Shown one piece after another: positions 1 to 5,176 of a DNA stretch of 8,521 nucleotides. The position numbers and the translations under genes are program-made. Each line of letters begins with the position of its first letter. The stretch's first letter is position 1. Below the pieces are notes generated by a model. That model was not told the DNA's origin, searched no databases, and saw only the letters and a list, made by a program, of their open reading frames with translations. Source of the DNA: Thermodesulfobacteriota bacterium (GTDB lineage: Bacteria > Desulfobacterota > DSM-4660 > Desulfatiglandales > HGW-15); the NCBI GenBank assembly GCA_025454125.1, contig JALOPA010000049.1:1-8521 (forward strand), written 5' to 3'.

Positions 1-102
1 CACTTCAGCGCCCGCGGACAGTGCACCCTCCAGCACCTTGTCGAGGAGTTGATCGGTGTTGCCTCCTTTTCGCGGACTGCCATAAATGCCTAGGACCTTC
101 AT
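1..102 (-). CDS. NADPH-dependent FMN reductase / flavodoxin-like protein (N-terminal fragment)
   Basis: Only the first 34 codons lie in the window; the rest runs off the left edge. They begin MKVLGIYGSPRKGGNTDQLL. The beta strand followed by GSPRKGGNT is the phosphate-binding loop that holds FMN in flavodoxin-fold NAD(P)H-dependent reductases and iron-sulfur flavoproteins. Members of this family reduce small acceptors or shuttle electrons in the cytoplasm; which one this is cannot be told from the fragment, because the region that would carry a CxxCxxC cluster in an iron-sulfur flavoprotein lies outside. The ATG start (102-100) is preceded on the minus strand by GGGAGG with a suitable spacer, which supports it. 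It is the same strand as the hydrolase pair to its right but is separated from it by 242 bp containing a repeat, so it is probably a separate transcription unit. Confidence 0.8.
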   Translation of the reverse strand, partial: MKVLGIYGSPRKGGNTDQLLDKVLEGALSAGAEV

Positions 103-248
103 GGTTTTGCCTCCCTGGGTTTTGAACGATGGCCGATTCGATTGAGCTTTTGTACAGAAGCCGTATGATGGATGTCAAGGATCAAATGTCCCGTCCAATC
201 CCCCATTAACCGAGTAGCTGTCTCGCATAGATAGAGTAATTTGTTTTG

Positions 249-330
249 TGTCATTTCGACCGAAGGGAGAAATCCTAGAGTCCCATTACATCCGAAATCA
301 GGATTTCTCGGCTGAAGCCTCGAAATGACA
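249..330. repeat. 82-bp dispersed-type inverted repeat (TGTCATTTCGA ends)
   Basis: The ends TGTCATTTCGA (249-259) and TCGAAATGACA (320-330) are perfect reverse complements. A second inner pair, GAGAAATCCT (267-276) and AGGATTTCTC (300-309), pairs as well, so the whole element can fold into a long imperfect hairpin around a roughly 23-base centre. It fills much of the 242-bp gap between the flavoprotein start and the hydrolase stop. Elements with similar TGTCATTTCGA ends are, from memory, scattered in many bacterial genomes as short non-coding repeats; its family is not identified here. No other gene, promoter or RNA could be supported in 103-344. Confidence 0.7.
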
Positions 331-344
331 TTGAAACACAACCT

Positions 345-1211
345 CTAAAGAGGGGATGGGGGGATTTTACCGGGCAGGTGCCGGTTGGTGAACTGCTCTA
401 GGGTGCGGGGGTAATTCGGATCAAGGCTGGAGCTGCTGTGATCCGCACCTGGAGCCACAAAGACCTCAGCCCTCCCTGAAGGCAAACTGTCGCGCAGCCT
501 CCATGCGTGATGGAGCGGGAAATTCTGATCCTTCTCGCCGTGAATGATTAATACGGGGCAATCGATGGCCGCCGCGAGTCGGACCGGGCTGAACTCCTCC
601 AATCGCCACTTCCAGAAGATCTCCATCCAGAGCACCACCATGGGAGCGAAGAACACCCCGAAGACCCGGTTGTAGCTGCGATAGAGGCTCAGCAGCGCTT
701 CCCGGGTTCTCGCATAGCACGCTTCAAGAAACAGGAGCTTCACCCGGCCTGGATTTCGGGATGCCGCAATCACGGCTGCGGCGGCCCCTATGGAATGCCC
801 GTAAAGCAGAACGGGCTCCTTTACCCAACGGAGCACGGCCTCGATGTCCTCCGCGAATCTCGGCGCACACATGAACGGGTGAGGGCTCGAGTTCCCGTGA
901 TCTCGTGCGCTGTGCAGGATCGTCGTGAACCCGAGCCGGCCGAAAATCCTGCCTCGGTTGACCATCCGGTCGCGGTTTCTTCCCCACCCGTGTGCAAGCA
1001 CGACGATTCCTCTGGATTCGCCTTCGGGTTCCACGCGCCAAACTTCGAGCACGCCCCCTGCTTCAGTCGGGATGGTCGTTTCTGTCAATGTTCCCCAATC
1101 CGGCTTGTCTTCCACCGGACTTCGCGGGAATTGAAGGACAAGATAGGTGAGACCCAAAGTGACCAGAAGATAGAGAACGAACACCCACAGAAGGATCGTG
1201 ATAAGGCTCAA
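345..1211 (-). CDS. Membrane-anchored alpha/beta hydrolase (serine esterase-like)
   Basis: Predicted 288-residue alpha/beta hydrolase of unknown substrate. Residues 2-26 form one strongly hydrophobic helix without a signal-peptidase site, so the enzyme is probably tethered to the membrane. Visible catalytic elements are HGWG (74-77, oxyanion-hole region), the nucleophile elbow GHSIGA with Ser140, Asp228 in HGEKDQNFP and His258 in GADHSS, in the order and spacing of the family; a short hydrophobic lid-like segment lies around 180-200. The open frame extends 18 codons upstream to a TTG at 1265, but I chose the TTG at 1211-1209: GGGGAGG lies 8 nt before it, and this start overlaps the TGA stop of the upstream amidohydrolase in a TTGA quartet, typical of translational coupling. 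The two genes are therefore very likely one operon. The family covers esterases, lipases and lysophospholipase-like enzymes; I cannot choose among them. Confidence 0.85.
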   Translation of the reverse strand: MSLITILLWVFVLYLLVTLGLTYLVLQFPRSPVEDKPDWGTLTETTIPTEAGGVLEVWRVEPEGESRGIVVLAHGWGRNRDRMVNRGRIFGRLGFTTILHSARDHGNSSPHPFMCAPRFAEDIEAVLRWVKEPVLLYGHSIGAAAAVIAASRNPGRVKLLFLEACYARTREALLSLYRSYNRVFGVFFAPMVVLWMEIFWKWRLEEFSPVRLAAAIDCPVLIIHGEKDQNFPLHHAWRLRDSLPSGRAEVFVAPGADHSSSSLDPNYPRTLEQFTNRHLPGKIPPSPL

Positions 1212-2425
1212 CGCTCTTGCCTCCCCTCTGAACTCGACGGCCCAATCGAAATGCCCTTGAAGCAAACCTTCTCCGGTGAGCCCAGGGCCTCAACAAGCCT
1301 TGCCGGGCGCCCTTTCACGGCCACGAAAGTTACCGGGCTCCCGGGCATCAGGCATCCGGCACGATCCTCAAGGCCGAGCAGCGCCGCTCCTCCGGAGCAG
1401 GCGCATTGAACGGCTTCCCCGAGATCAAGGCCGGCGATCAGGAGGAGCCGCATCTCTTCTGCCACAGCCTTTCCGTGGTGAACCCCCAGGCTGCCGGCAT
1501 CGGTGCCTACCGCGATACGAACTCCTAATTCCCTGGCCTGACGGATCTGTTCGAGCTGATGGTCCAGATTTTGTTTCGCCACCTGGCTCTCGCGACTCCT
1601 CTTCGGCAGCATCCGAGCGTAGGCTTCCATGGTAAAGGCTGTCGGGATCCAGGTCGTCTGTTTGTCCGCGAGCCTTTTGAGGTTCTCCTCGCCCATGAAA
1701 AAACCGTGTTCGATGGAATCGGACCCTGCTTCAATGGACTCTCTCACCGGCTGAATCCCGTTGGCGTGGACCATGACCTTGAGGCCTCTTCGGTGAGCGA
1801 GGAGGACAGCCTGTTCCAGATCCTGTCGTTTGAATTGTGGGAAGGTCTCTTTCCCAAACTCGACCAGGCTGTTGAGGCCGGAGTTGACGATCTTCACGTG
1901 GTCCGCGTGCCTGTGCCCTTTTGAAACGGATCGTGCCAGGGAGCCCTTCTGGTAAGGAGACCGCCCCACAAGGCTGCCGTATCTTCCTTGCGCATGCCAC
2001 GCCTTGCCTGCCGCCTTCACCTCGGGGGCTTCACCACTCCTCTGCAAGAAGTCCCTCTTGTACCGCAGGGCGTGGCCGCCACGGTCGCCTCCGTCTCTCA
2101 GAGCGGTCACCCCGTGGCGCAGGCTCAACACCAGGTGTTCGCGAATCATCTGTTTCGCCTCACCGAAATCGGCCCTGAGCTGTCGCTCCCGGACAGAGCG
2201 ATCATCGCTCCCTGACATGGTGAGGTGAACGTGGCAGTCGACCAACCCGGGCAAGAGCGTGCAGCCGGAAAGGTCGAGAAGATCCTTTCTTGCCAGATCC
2301 GGCTCCACGGCCCGTCGAATCCGGGCGATTCGGCCGTTCTCGGTCTCCAGAATCACCTTTTCGCGAATTGGACCCGATCGGCCGTCCAGAAGCCATCCTG
2401 CTAATATATAAGGGGAAACCTGCAT
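1208..2425 (-). CDS. Metal-dependent amidohydrolase (imidazolonepropionase/prolidase type)
   Basis: Predicted 405-residue TIM-barrel amidohydrolase of the COG1228 type (imidazolonepropionase-like and Xaa-Pro dipeptidase-like enzymes). A short N-terminal beta domain (1-55) leads into LLPGLVDCHVHL with the metal ligands His65 and His67. The likely carboxylated lysine is Lys178 in HVKIV, followed by His220 (VMVH), His240 (DSIEH) and Asp309 (GTDAG), and a C-terminal beta segment with PGSPVTFVAV. This ligand set (HxH, K, H, H, D) indicates a binuclear metal centre, probably hydrolysing a cyclic amide, carbamoyl or dipeptide-like bond; the substrate is unknown. The frame is open to an ATG at 2497, but I chose the ATG at 2425 because homologues begin near this point and the extra residues are lysine-rich and unlike the family; no strong ribosome site precedes either start. 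It is the first gene of an operon with the alpha/beta hydrolase. Confidence 0.87.
   Translation of the reverse strand: MQVSPYILAGWLLDGRSGPIREKVILETENGRIARIRRAVEPDLARKDLLDLSGCTLLPGLVDCHVHLTMSGSDDRSVRERQLRADFGEAKQMIREHLVLSLRHGVTALRDGGDRGGHALRYKRDFLQRSGEAPEVKAAGKAWHAQGRYGSLVGRSPYQKGSLARSVSKGHRHADHVKIVNSGLNSLVEFGKETFPQFKRQDLEQAVLLAHRRGLKVMVHANGIQPVRESIEAGSDSIEHGFFMGEENLKRLADKQTTWIPTAFTMEAYARMLPKRSRESQVAKQNLDHQLEQIRQARELGVRIAVGTDAGSLGVHHGKAVAEEMRLLLIAGLDLGEAVQCACSGGAALLGLEDRAGCLMPGSPVTFVAVKGRPARLVEALGSPEKVCFKGISIGPSSSEGRQER
1220..1226 (-). promoter_or_regulatory. Shine-Dalgarno deciding the TTG start of the alpha/beta hydrolase
   Basis: GGGGAGG on the minus strand, 8 nt before the TTG at 1211. 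It sits inside the last codons of the amidohydrolase gene. The alternative upstream TTG (1265) has only GGAG at a 5-nt spacing and would create a 58-bp gene overlap, so this site favours the shorter protein. Confidence 0.65.
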
Positions 2426-2514
2426 TTTTTTGTTGTACTCTTTCTTAATTTCTATTATTTTTGACCGGTGGAACGCAACGGAAACCGGAAACTTCATTCT
2501 ACAGGGTTGTCCTT
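2426..2514. promoter_or_regulatory. AT-rich divergent promoter region, amidohydrolase / HNH gene
   Basis: This 89-bp spacer between divergent starts is much richer in A and T than the flanking genes, notably around 2426-2460. On the plus strand TTGTTG (from 2430, 3/6 match) and TATTAT (2453-2458, 5/6) are 17 bp apart and could form a sigma70-like promoter for the HNH gene, with a leader of roughly 50 nt. No equally good box pair was found for the amidohydrolase on the minus strand. The call rests on composition and position. Confidence 0.35.
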
Positions 2515-3039
2515 ATGGAGCGCGTGCTACTTCTGAACATCACGTATGAGCCTCTAAAGGTCATTGACTGGAAGAAGGCCGTCACCCTGCTTTGTCTGGG
2601 CAAGGTGGAGGTTTTGGAAGAGTACAACCGTGAAATTCGTTCAGTGAGTTTTACGCTCAAGCTTCCATCTGTGGTCCGGCTGCTGCAAATGATCAAGCGA
2701 CCGAAGAGCCCTGTCCGGTTCTCGAGGCAGAATATCTACTCAAGAGACCGCTACCAGTGCCAGTACTGCGGGTGCAAGTATCCCAGCGAGGACCTCACCT
2801 ATGACCATGTCATTCCCAAATCACGGGGGGGGAGGACCCAGTGGGAGAACATCGTAACCTGCTGCGTGGAATGCAACCGGAAGAAGGGTGGGCGCACCCC
2901 GCACGAAGCCTCCATGAGGCTGGTTCGGGAGCCGACCCGGCCAAGCTGGGTTCCCGCCATCAGGATCACGATCGGGTTCAAGCAAATCCCGGAGAATTGG
3001 CGCGACTATCTCTACTGGAACGTGGAGATCGTGGAGTAG
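2515..3039 (+). CDS. HNH-family nuclease, stand-alone
   Basis: Predicted 174-residue protein with an N-terminal region (VLLLNITYEPLKVIDWKKAV, residues 4-23) typical of a widely conserved chromosomal HNH family, and a treble-clef HNH domain at about 74-136. Visible zinc ligands are Cys82 and Cys85 (CQYC) and Cys117 and Cys120 (CVEC). The catalytic core includes DHVIPKSRGG (Asp97, His98) and Asn112 in ENIVTCC, with Asn121 in CNRKKGGRTP. All residues expected for a metal-dependent DNA nuclease are present. No methyltransferase, intein, intron or toxin partner is adjacent, so a restriction or homing role has no contextual support; the physiological role is unknown. The frame is open upstream to 2461, but the family begins just before VLLLN, so the ATG at 2515 is preferred, with a weak AGGG ahead of it. 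A terminator follows 40 bp after the stop, indicating a single-gene unit. Confidence 0.87.
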   Translation: MERVLLLNITYEPLKVIDWKKAVTLLCLGKVEVLEEYNREIRSVSFTLKLPSVVRLLQMIKRPKSPVRFSRQNIYSRDRYQCQYCGCKYPSEDLTYDHVIPKSRGGRTQWENIVTCCVECNRKKGGRTPHEASMRLVREPTRPSWVPAIRITIGFKQIPENWRDYLYWNVEIVE

Positions 3040-3079
3040 CCTTCTCCTGATCCCCGGCACTTCGGCCCGCACATCTGAA

Positions 3080-3113
3080 GCGAAACCGCTGGACGGGGGT
3101 TTCGCCATTTTTT
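3080..3113 (+). terminator. Rho-independent terminator of the HNH gene
   Basis: GCGAAACC (3080-3087) pairs perfectly with GGTTTCGC (3098-3105), giving an 8-bp stem with a 10-nt loop, followed by CA and six T residues (3108-3113). It lies 40 bp after the HNH stop. There is no T-run on the other side, so it should act only on plus-strand transcripts and not on the converging HIT gene. Confidence 0.85.
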
Positions 3114-3138
3114 CCCGGGTAAGCCGACGCCTCTCCGA

Positions 3139-3561
3139 CTAGGACCTGAGGGTTTCTGCGATTCGCTCCGCTGTCTTCCTGATCGCTTCTTTGTCTCCCG
3201 GCCGCAGATCCCAGTTCGTGATGGGCAGTGGAGGACCGCCGCCAAGGCGTGGAACCAGATGCAGGTGATAGTGCAGCACCACCTGCTTGGCTCCCGGGCC
3301 GTTGAGCTGAAGAACGGCAATCCCTGTGGGTTTCAGGACCTCTCGGAGCGCATGCGCCACTTTTTTGGAAGCCAGGTGAATCGCGGCCAGGTCCTCGCCG
3401 GAGATCTCCCAGAGATTCTCCGCATGCCTTTTCGGTATGATCAGGGTGTGCCCTTCCGCGATGGGGTTGATGTCCTCAAAGGCGAGCACCCTCTCGTCTT
3501 CATAGATCTTGAAGCACGGCAGTTCGCCCTTCACGATTCTGCAGAAAACACACTCGGTCAT
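3139..3561 (-). CDS. HIT-family protein (Hint-like nucleotide hydrolase)
   Basis: A 140-residue cytoplasmic histidine-triad protein of normal length for the Hint branch. The triad is HYHLHLVPR (His97, His99, His101), with His99 the expected nucleophile. Cys4 and Cys7 (ECVFC), His46 and His97 match the zinc-binding positions of Hint-type proteins. Other family signatures are FEDINPIAEGHTLIIPKRH (about 28-46) and LNGPGAKQVVLH (86-97). The family hydrolyses purine nucleoside phosphoramidates or other nucleotidyl conjugates; the true substrate is usually unknown. The ATG at 3561 follows an exceptionally strong GGAGGAGGGG. The start is only 27 bp after the stop of the isochorismatase-like gene on the same strand, so the two probably form one operon. 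The predicted zinc site is inferred from alignment memory; the HIT assignment is close to certain. Confidence 0.95.
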   Translation of the reverse strand: MTECVFCRIVKGELPCFKIYEDERVLAFEDINPIAEGHTLIIPKRHAENLWEISGEDLAAIHLASKKVAHALREVLKPTGIAVLQLNGPGAKQVVLHYHLHLVPRLGGGPPLPITNWDLRPGDKEAIRKTAERIAETLRS

Positions 3562-3588
3562 GAACCCCTCCTCCGAATCCGGCGCCCC

Positions 3589-4149
3589 CTACTTGACCAG
3601 CTTGAGAACCTCCCTGAACGTGTCCGTCCCGGCCTTCCTCAGGATCTCGTAGATCACCATCTCCGTCGAGGTGATCGTAATCCCGCTGCGGGACATCCTT
3701 TCCAGGGCGATCCTTCGGTTCTCGGGGGCGCGGGAGGCGACGGCGTCGGCAACCACATGAACCCGATAATCCGAAGCGGCGTAAAGTGCGGTCTGGGCTA
3801 CACAGATGTGCGCTTCGATGCCGCACAAGACCAGAGTCCTTCTCTCAAGCTCCTGGACCCTTTTCGTAAAGGCCTCGCAACCCAAGCAGTTGAAATCCAC
3901 CTTCGAAACAGGTGAAACCGACGGCACCTCCCCTTTGATCTCAGAAAGGGTAGGACCGAGCTTTTCCTGCTCGGTTGCGATCACGGGAAGCCCAACGATC
4001 TTAGCAAACCGCACCAGCTTGATCACCTGGTTCGCCAGGTCCTCTTTTCCCGCCATCACGGGGAAGAGTTTCTCCTGCATGTCAATGATCACCAGAACGG
4101 AGTCTTCTCTTTCGATCAGACCAGACTGCGCTTCATGCTTCTTGCCCAT
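3589..4149 (-). CDS. Isochorismatase-family cysteine hydrolase
   Basis: Predicted 186-residue alpha/beta-fold hydrolase of the isochorismatase superfamily (with nicotinamidase, YcaC and related hydrolases). The catalytic triad is visible: Asp23 in VIIDMQ, Lys83 in VSKVDF and the nucleophile Cys116 in GIEAHICV. The cytoplasmic enzyme probably hydrolyses an amide or similar bond, but the substrate cannot be read from sequence; the nicotinamidase-type metal-binding motif DxHxxxH is absent, arguing against PncA, and nothing nearby suggests siderophore synthesis. Two start codons are adjacent, GTG at 4152 and ATG at 4149. AAGGAGG (4162-4156) is 3 nt from GTG but 6 nt from ATG, so ATG is preferred; the difference is one residue. 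It is the first gene of a probable operon with the HIT gene and has a good promoter just upstream. Confidence 0.92.
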   Translation of the reverse strand: MGKKHEAQSGLIEREDSVLVIIDMQEKLFPVMAGKEDLANQVIKLVRFAKIVGLPVIATEQEKLGPTLSEIKGEVPSVSPVSKVDFNCLGCEAFTKRVQELERRTLVLCGIEAHICVAQTALYAASDYRVHVVADAVASRAPENRRIALERMSRSGITITSTEMVIYEILRKAGTDTFREVLKLVK

Positions 4150-4179
4150 CACCGCCCTCCTTCATCCAGACGTCCGGGC

Positions 4180-4207
4180 ATTATACCCATTCCCAGCAGA
4201 AAGTAAA
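4180..4207 (-). promoter_or_regulatory. Sigma70-like promoter of the isochorismatase-HIT operon
   Basis: On the minus strand TTTACT (4207-4202, 4/6) is followed after 16 bp by a perfect TATAAT (4185-4180). Transcription would start near 4173, giving a leader of about 24 nt that contains the AAGGAGG ribosome site. Confidence 0.6.
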
Positions 4208-4248
4208 CTCGCCGAAAAGCAGCCCTTTCGCTCTTTGAAATAAACACA

Positions 4249-4270
4249 GAAAAATGCGCCTGAGGCGCAT
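4249..4270 (-). terminator. Intrinsic terminator on the minus strand with no annotated upstream gene
   Basis: Read on the minus strand, ATGCGCC (4270-4264), a 3-nt loop and GGCGCAT (4260-4254) form a perfect 7-bp stem whose final T is followed by further T residues (five T's at 4254-4250) and then C. The other side lacks a T-run, so it terminates minus-strand RNA. It sits upstream of the isochorismatase promoter, so it would end a short transcript starting in or near the arsR control region, or insulate the operon from it. Confidence 0.6.
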
Positions 4271-4322
4271 AAAGGCCATGGGAGTCCCTCCAAAAGCAGA
4301 ACAGCGAAGAGGCCGAAAAAAC

Positions 4323-4350
4323 ATATTGACATATTAAAATATGTTAATAT
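4323..4350. promoter_or_regulatory. ArsR-type operator, 13-2-13 palindrome
   Basis: ATATTGACATATT (4323-4335) and AATATGTTAATAT (4338-4350) are reverse complements except for one base pair, with a 2-nt AA centre. ArsR/SmtB repressors typically bind imperfect 12-2-12 inverted repeats; this matches that layout with one extra base per arm. It covers the -35 box and the spacer and reaches the -10 box of the arsR promoter, so bound repressor should block RNA polymerase. Autoregulation by the adjacent ArsR protein is an inference from position and architecture. Confidence 0.75.
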
Positions 4351-4353
4351 AAT
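4326..4353 (+). promoter_or_regulatory. Consensus sigma70-like promoter of arsR-dsrE2
   Basis: TTGACA (4326-4331) and TATAAT (4348-4353) both match consensus exactly, with a 16-bp spacer, one shorter than optimal. Transcription would begin near 4360, about 20 nt before the ATG at 4379, and the leader holds AAGGAG (4368-4373). Such a strong promoter embedded in a palindrome fits a gene pair kept off by a repressor and highly expressed on induction. Confidence 0.85.
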
Positions 4354-4378
4354 AATATTCAAATTCTAAGGAGACCCG

Positions 4379-4675
4379 ATGCCTAAATCAAAACCGATTC
4401 TCCTCGACTGGGAAAAAGTGCAACGCGCGGCGGATATCCTCAAAACGGTGGCTCATCCCACGAGGCTCCGAATCGCGGAACTCCTTCAGGCCCGCGAGAT
4501 GACCGTAGGGGAGATCCAGGAATCCCTCGGCACGTCCCAGTCCTTGACCTCTCAGCAGCTTTCCCTGATGAAGGCCAGAGGCATTCTGAAATCGAGAAAA
4601 GCCGGGAAATCCGTCTACTACGGCGTGGACAGCCCTGAAGTCATTCAGGTGCTCCATTGCCTTAAGAAATGCTAG
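4379..4675 (+). CDS. ArsR/SmtB-family transcriptional repressor without an alpha-3 metal site
   Basis: A 98-residue winged-helix protein of normal length. Features in order: ADILKTVAHPTRLRIAELL (18-36, dimer and first DNA-proximal helices), MTVGEIQESLGTSQSLTSQQLSLMKARGIL (41-70, helix-turn-helix with the family's S.Q.L..LK..G pattern) and KSRKAGKSVYYGV (71-83, the beta wing). The ELCVCDL-type CxC motif that binds arsenic, lead or cadmium in alpha-3 is absent (the equivalent stretch is MTVGEIQ). The only cysteines are Cys94 and Cys98 in the C-terminal HCLKKC, which could bind metal with His93 or act as a thiol or persulfide switch. It precedes the DsrE2-like gene by 24 bp and probably represses both genes through the overlapping palindrome. 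The inducer is unknown; a sulfur species is a reasonable guess from the partner gene, not something the sequence proves. Confidence 0.93.
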   Translation: MPKSKPILLDWEKVQRAADILKTVAHPTRLRIAELLQAREMTVGEIQESLGTSQSLTSQQLSLMKARGILKSRKAGKSVYYGVDSPEVIQVLHCLKKC

Positions 4676-4699
4676 TCCGTTGGGAAAGGAGAAACAAAA

Positions 4700-5176
4700 A
4701 TGGTAGCATCAGCAAAAACCGTGGAACAAAAACAGGAACAACCTCCAGAACAGGCGACCTTCATCTGCGCCAGAGACACCATGGACGGGGTTTATCCTCC
4801 TCTTCTCCTGGCGATCAATGCGAAGCGCTTGGGAATGGAGTCTACAATCTTTTTCACCTTTATGGGGTTGAATGCCCTTCGGAAGGGCTGGGCCAAGAAG
4901 ATCAAGTTTCAGATGCCCGGCTTTATGGGCGCCATCCCCGGGATGGCCTCCATGGCCACCGGAATGATGAAAAAGAAGGTTGAAAAGGCGGGAATCCCGG
5001 CGATCGAGGACCTGATGGACATGGCTCAGGCCGAGGGGGTGAAGTTCGTGGCCTGCAAGATGACGGTCGACATGATGGGGTTGAGCGAAGACGCCTTCAT
5101 AGACGGCGTCGAGATCATGACGGCTGAGGACTACATGAAGCTGGCGAAAGCCGCCAAGCTCAACATGTTCATTTAG
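4700..5176 (+). CDS. DsrE2-like sulfur-trafficking protein (DsrE/DsrF/DrsH-like family)
   Basis: A 158-residue protein. After a polar leader (1-18), ATFICARDTMDGVYPPLLLA (19-38) opens the DsrE fold; STIFFTFMGLNALRKG (48-63) is a family signature; residues 71-92 form a Met- and Gly-rich segment; VKFVACKMTVDMMG (114-127) carries the conserved cysteine, Cys119, expected to hold a persulfide. A second cysteine is Cys23. DsrE2 proteins work with TusA and rhodanese in cytoplasmic sulfur relay in other bacteria, but neither partner is present in this window. The hydrophobic Met-rich segment may contact the membrane. AAGGAG lies 8 nt before the ATG. It is co-transcribed with the ArsR gene and overlaps the converging phosphotransferase gene by 8 bp. 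Function as a sulfur carrier is inferred from family; the family assignment is firm. Confidence 0.9.
   Translation: MVASAKTVEQKQEQPPEQATFICARDTMDGVYPPLLLAINAKRLGMESTIFFTFMGLNALRKGWAKKIKFQMPGFMGAIPGMASMATGMMKKKVEKAGIPAIEDLMDMAQAEGVKFVACKMTVDMMGLSEDAFIDGVEIMTAEDYMKLAKAAKLNMFI

Noticed and set aside
342..353. CCTCTAAAGAGG near the hydrolase stop as a terminator
   Set aside because: Stem is only 4-5 bp and overlaps the stop codon; the T-rich stretch after it on the minus strand is interrupted by G.
1212..1265. Upstream TTG (1265) as start of the alpha/beta hydrolase
   Set aside because: Requires a 58-bp overlap with the amidohydrolase and has a poorly spaced ribosome site; the TTGA overlap at 1211 is better.
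795..1409. 204-codon plus-strand frame across the hydrolase and amidohydrolase genes
   Set aside because: Antisense shadow of two well-supported genes; low-complexity, histidine- and proline-rich product with no motif.
2461..2489. TTGACC at 2461 as a -35 box for the HNH gene
   Set aside because: No sequence resembling TATAAT lies 16-18 bp downstream.
3259..3915. 218-codon plus-strand frame opposite the HIT and isochorismatase genes
   Set aside because: Antisense to two genes with complete catalytic motifs; no ribosome site or domain.
4162..4362. 66-codon minus-strand frame across the arsR operator
   Set aside because: Starts with TTG in the palindrome without a ribosome site; its hydrophobic start is just translated AT-rich operator.
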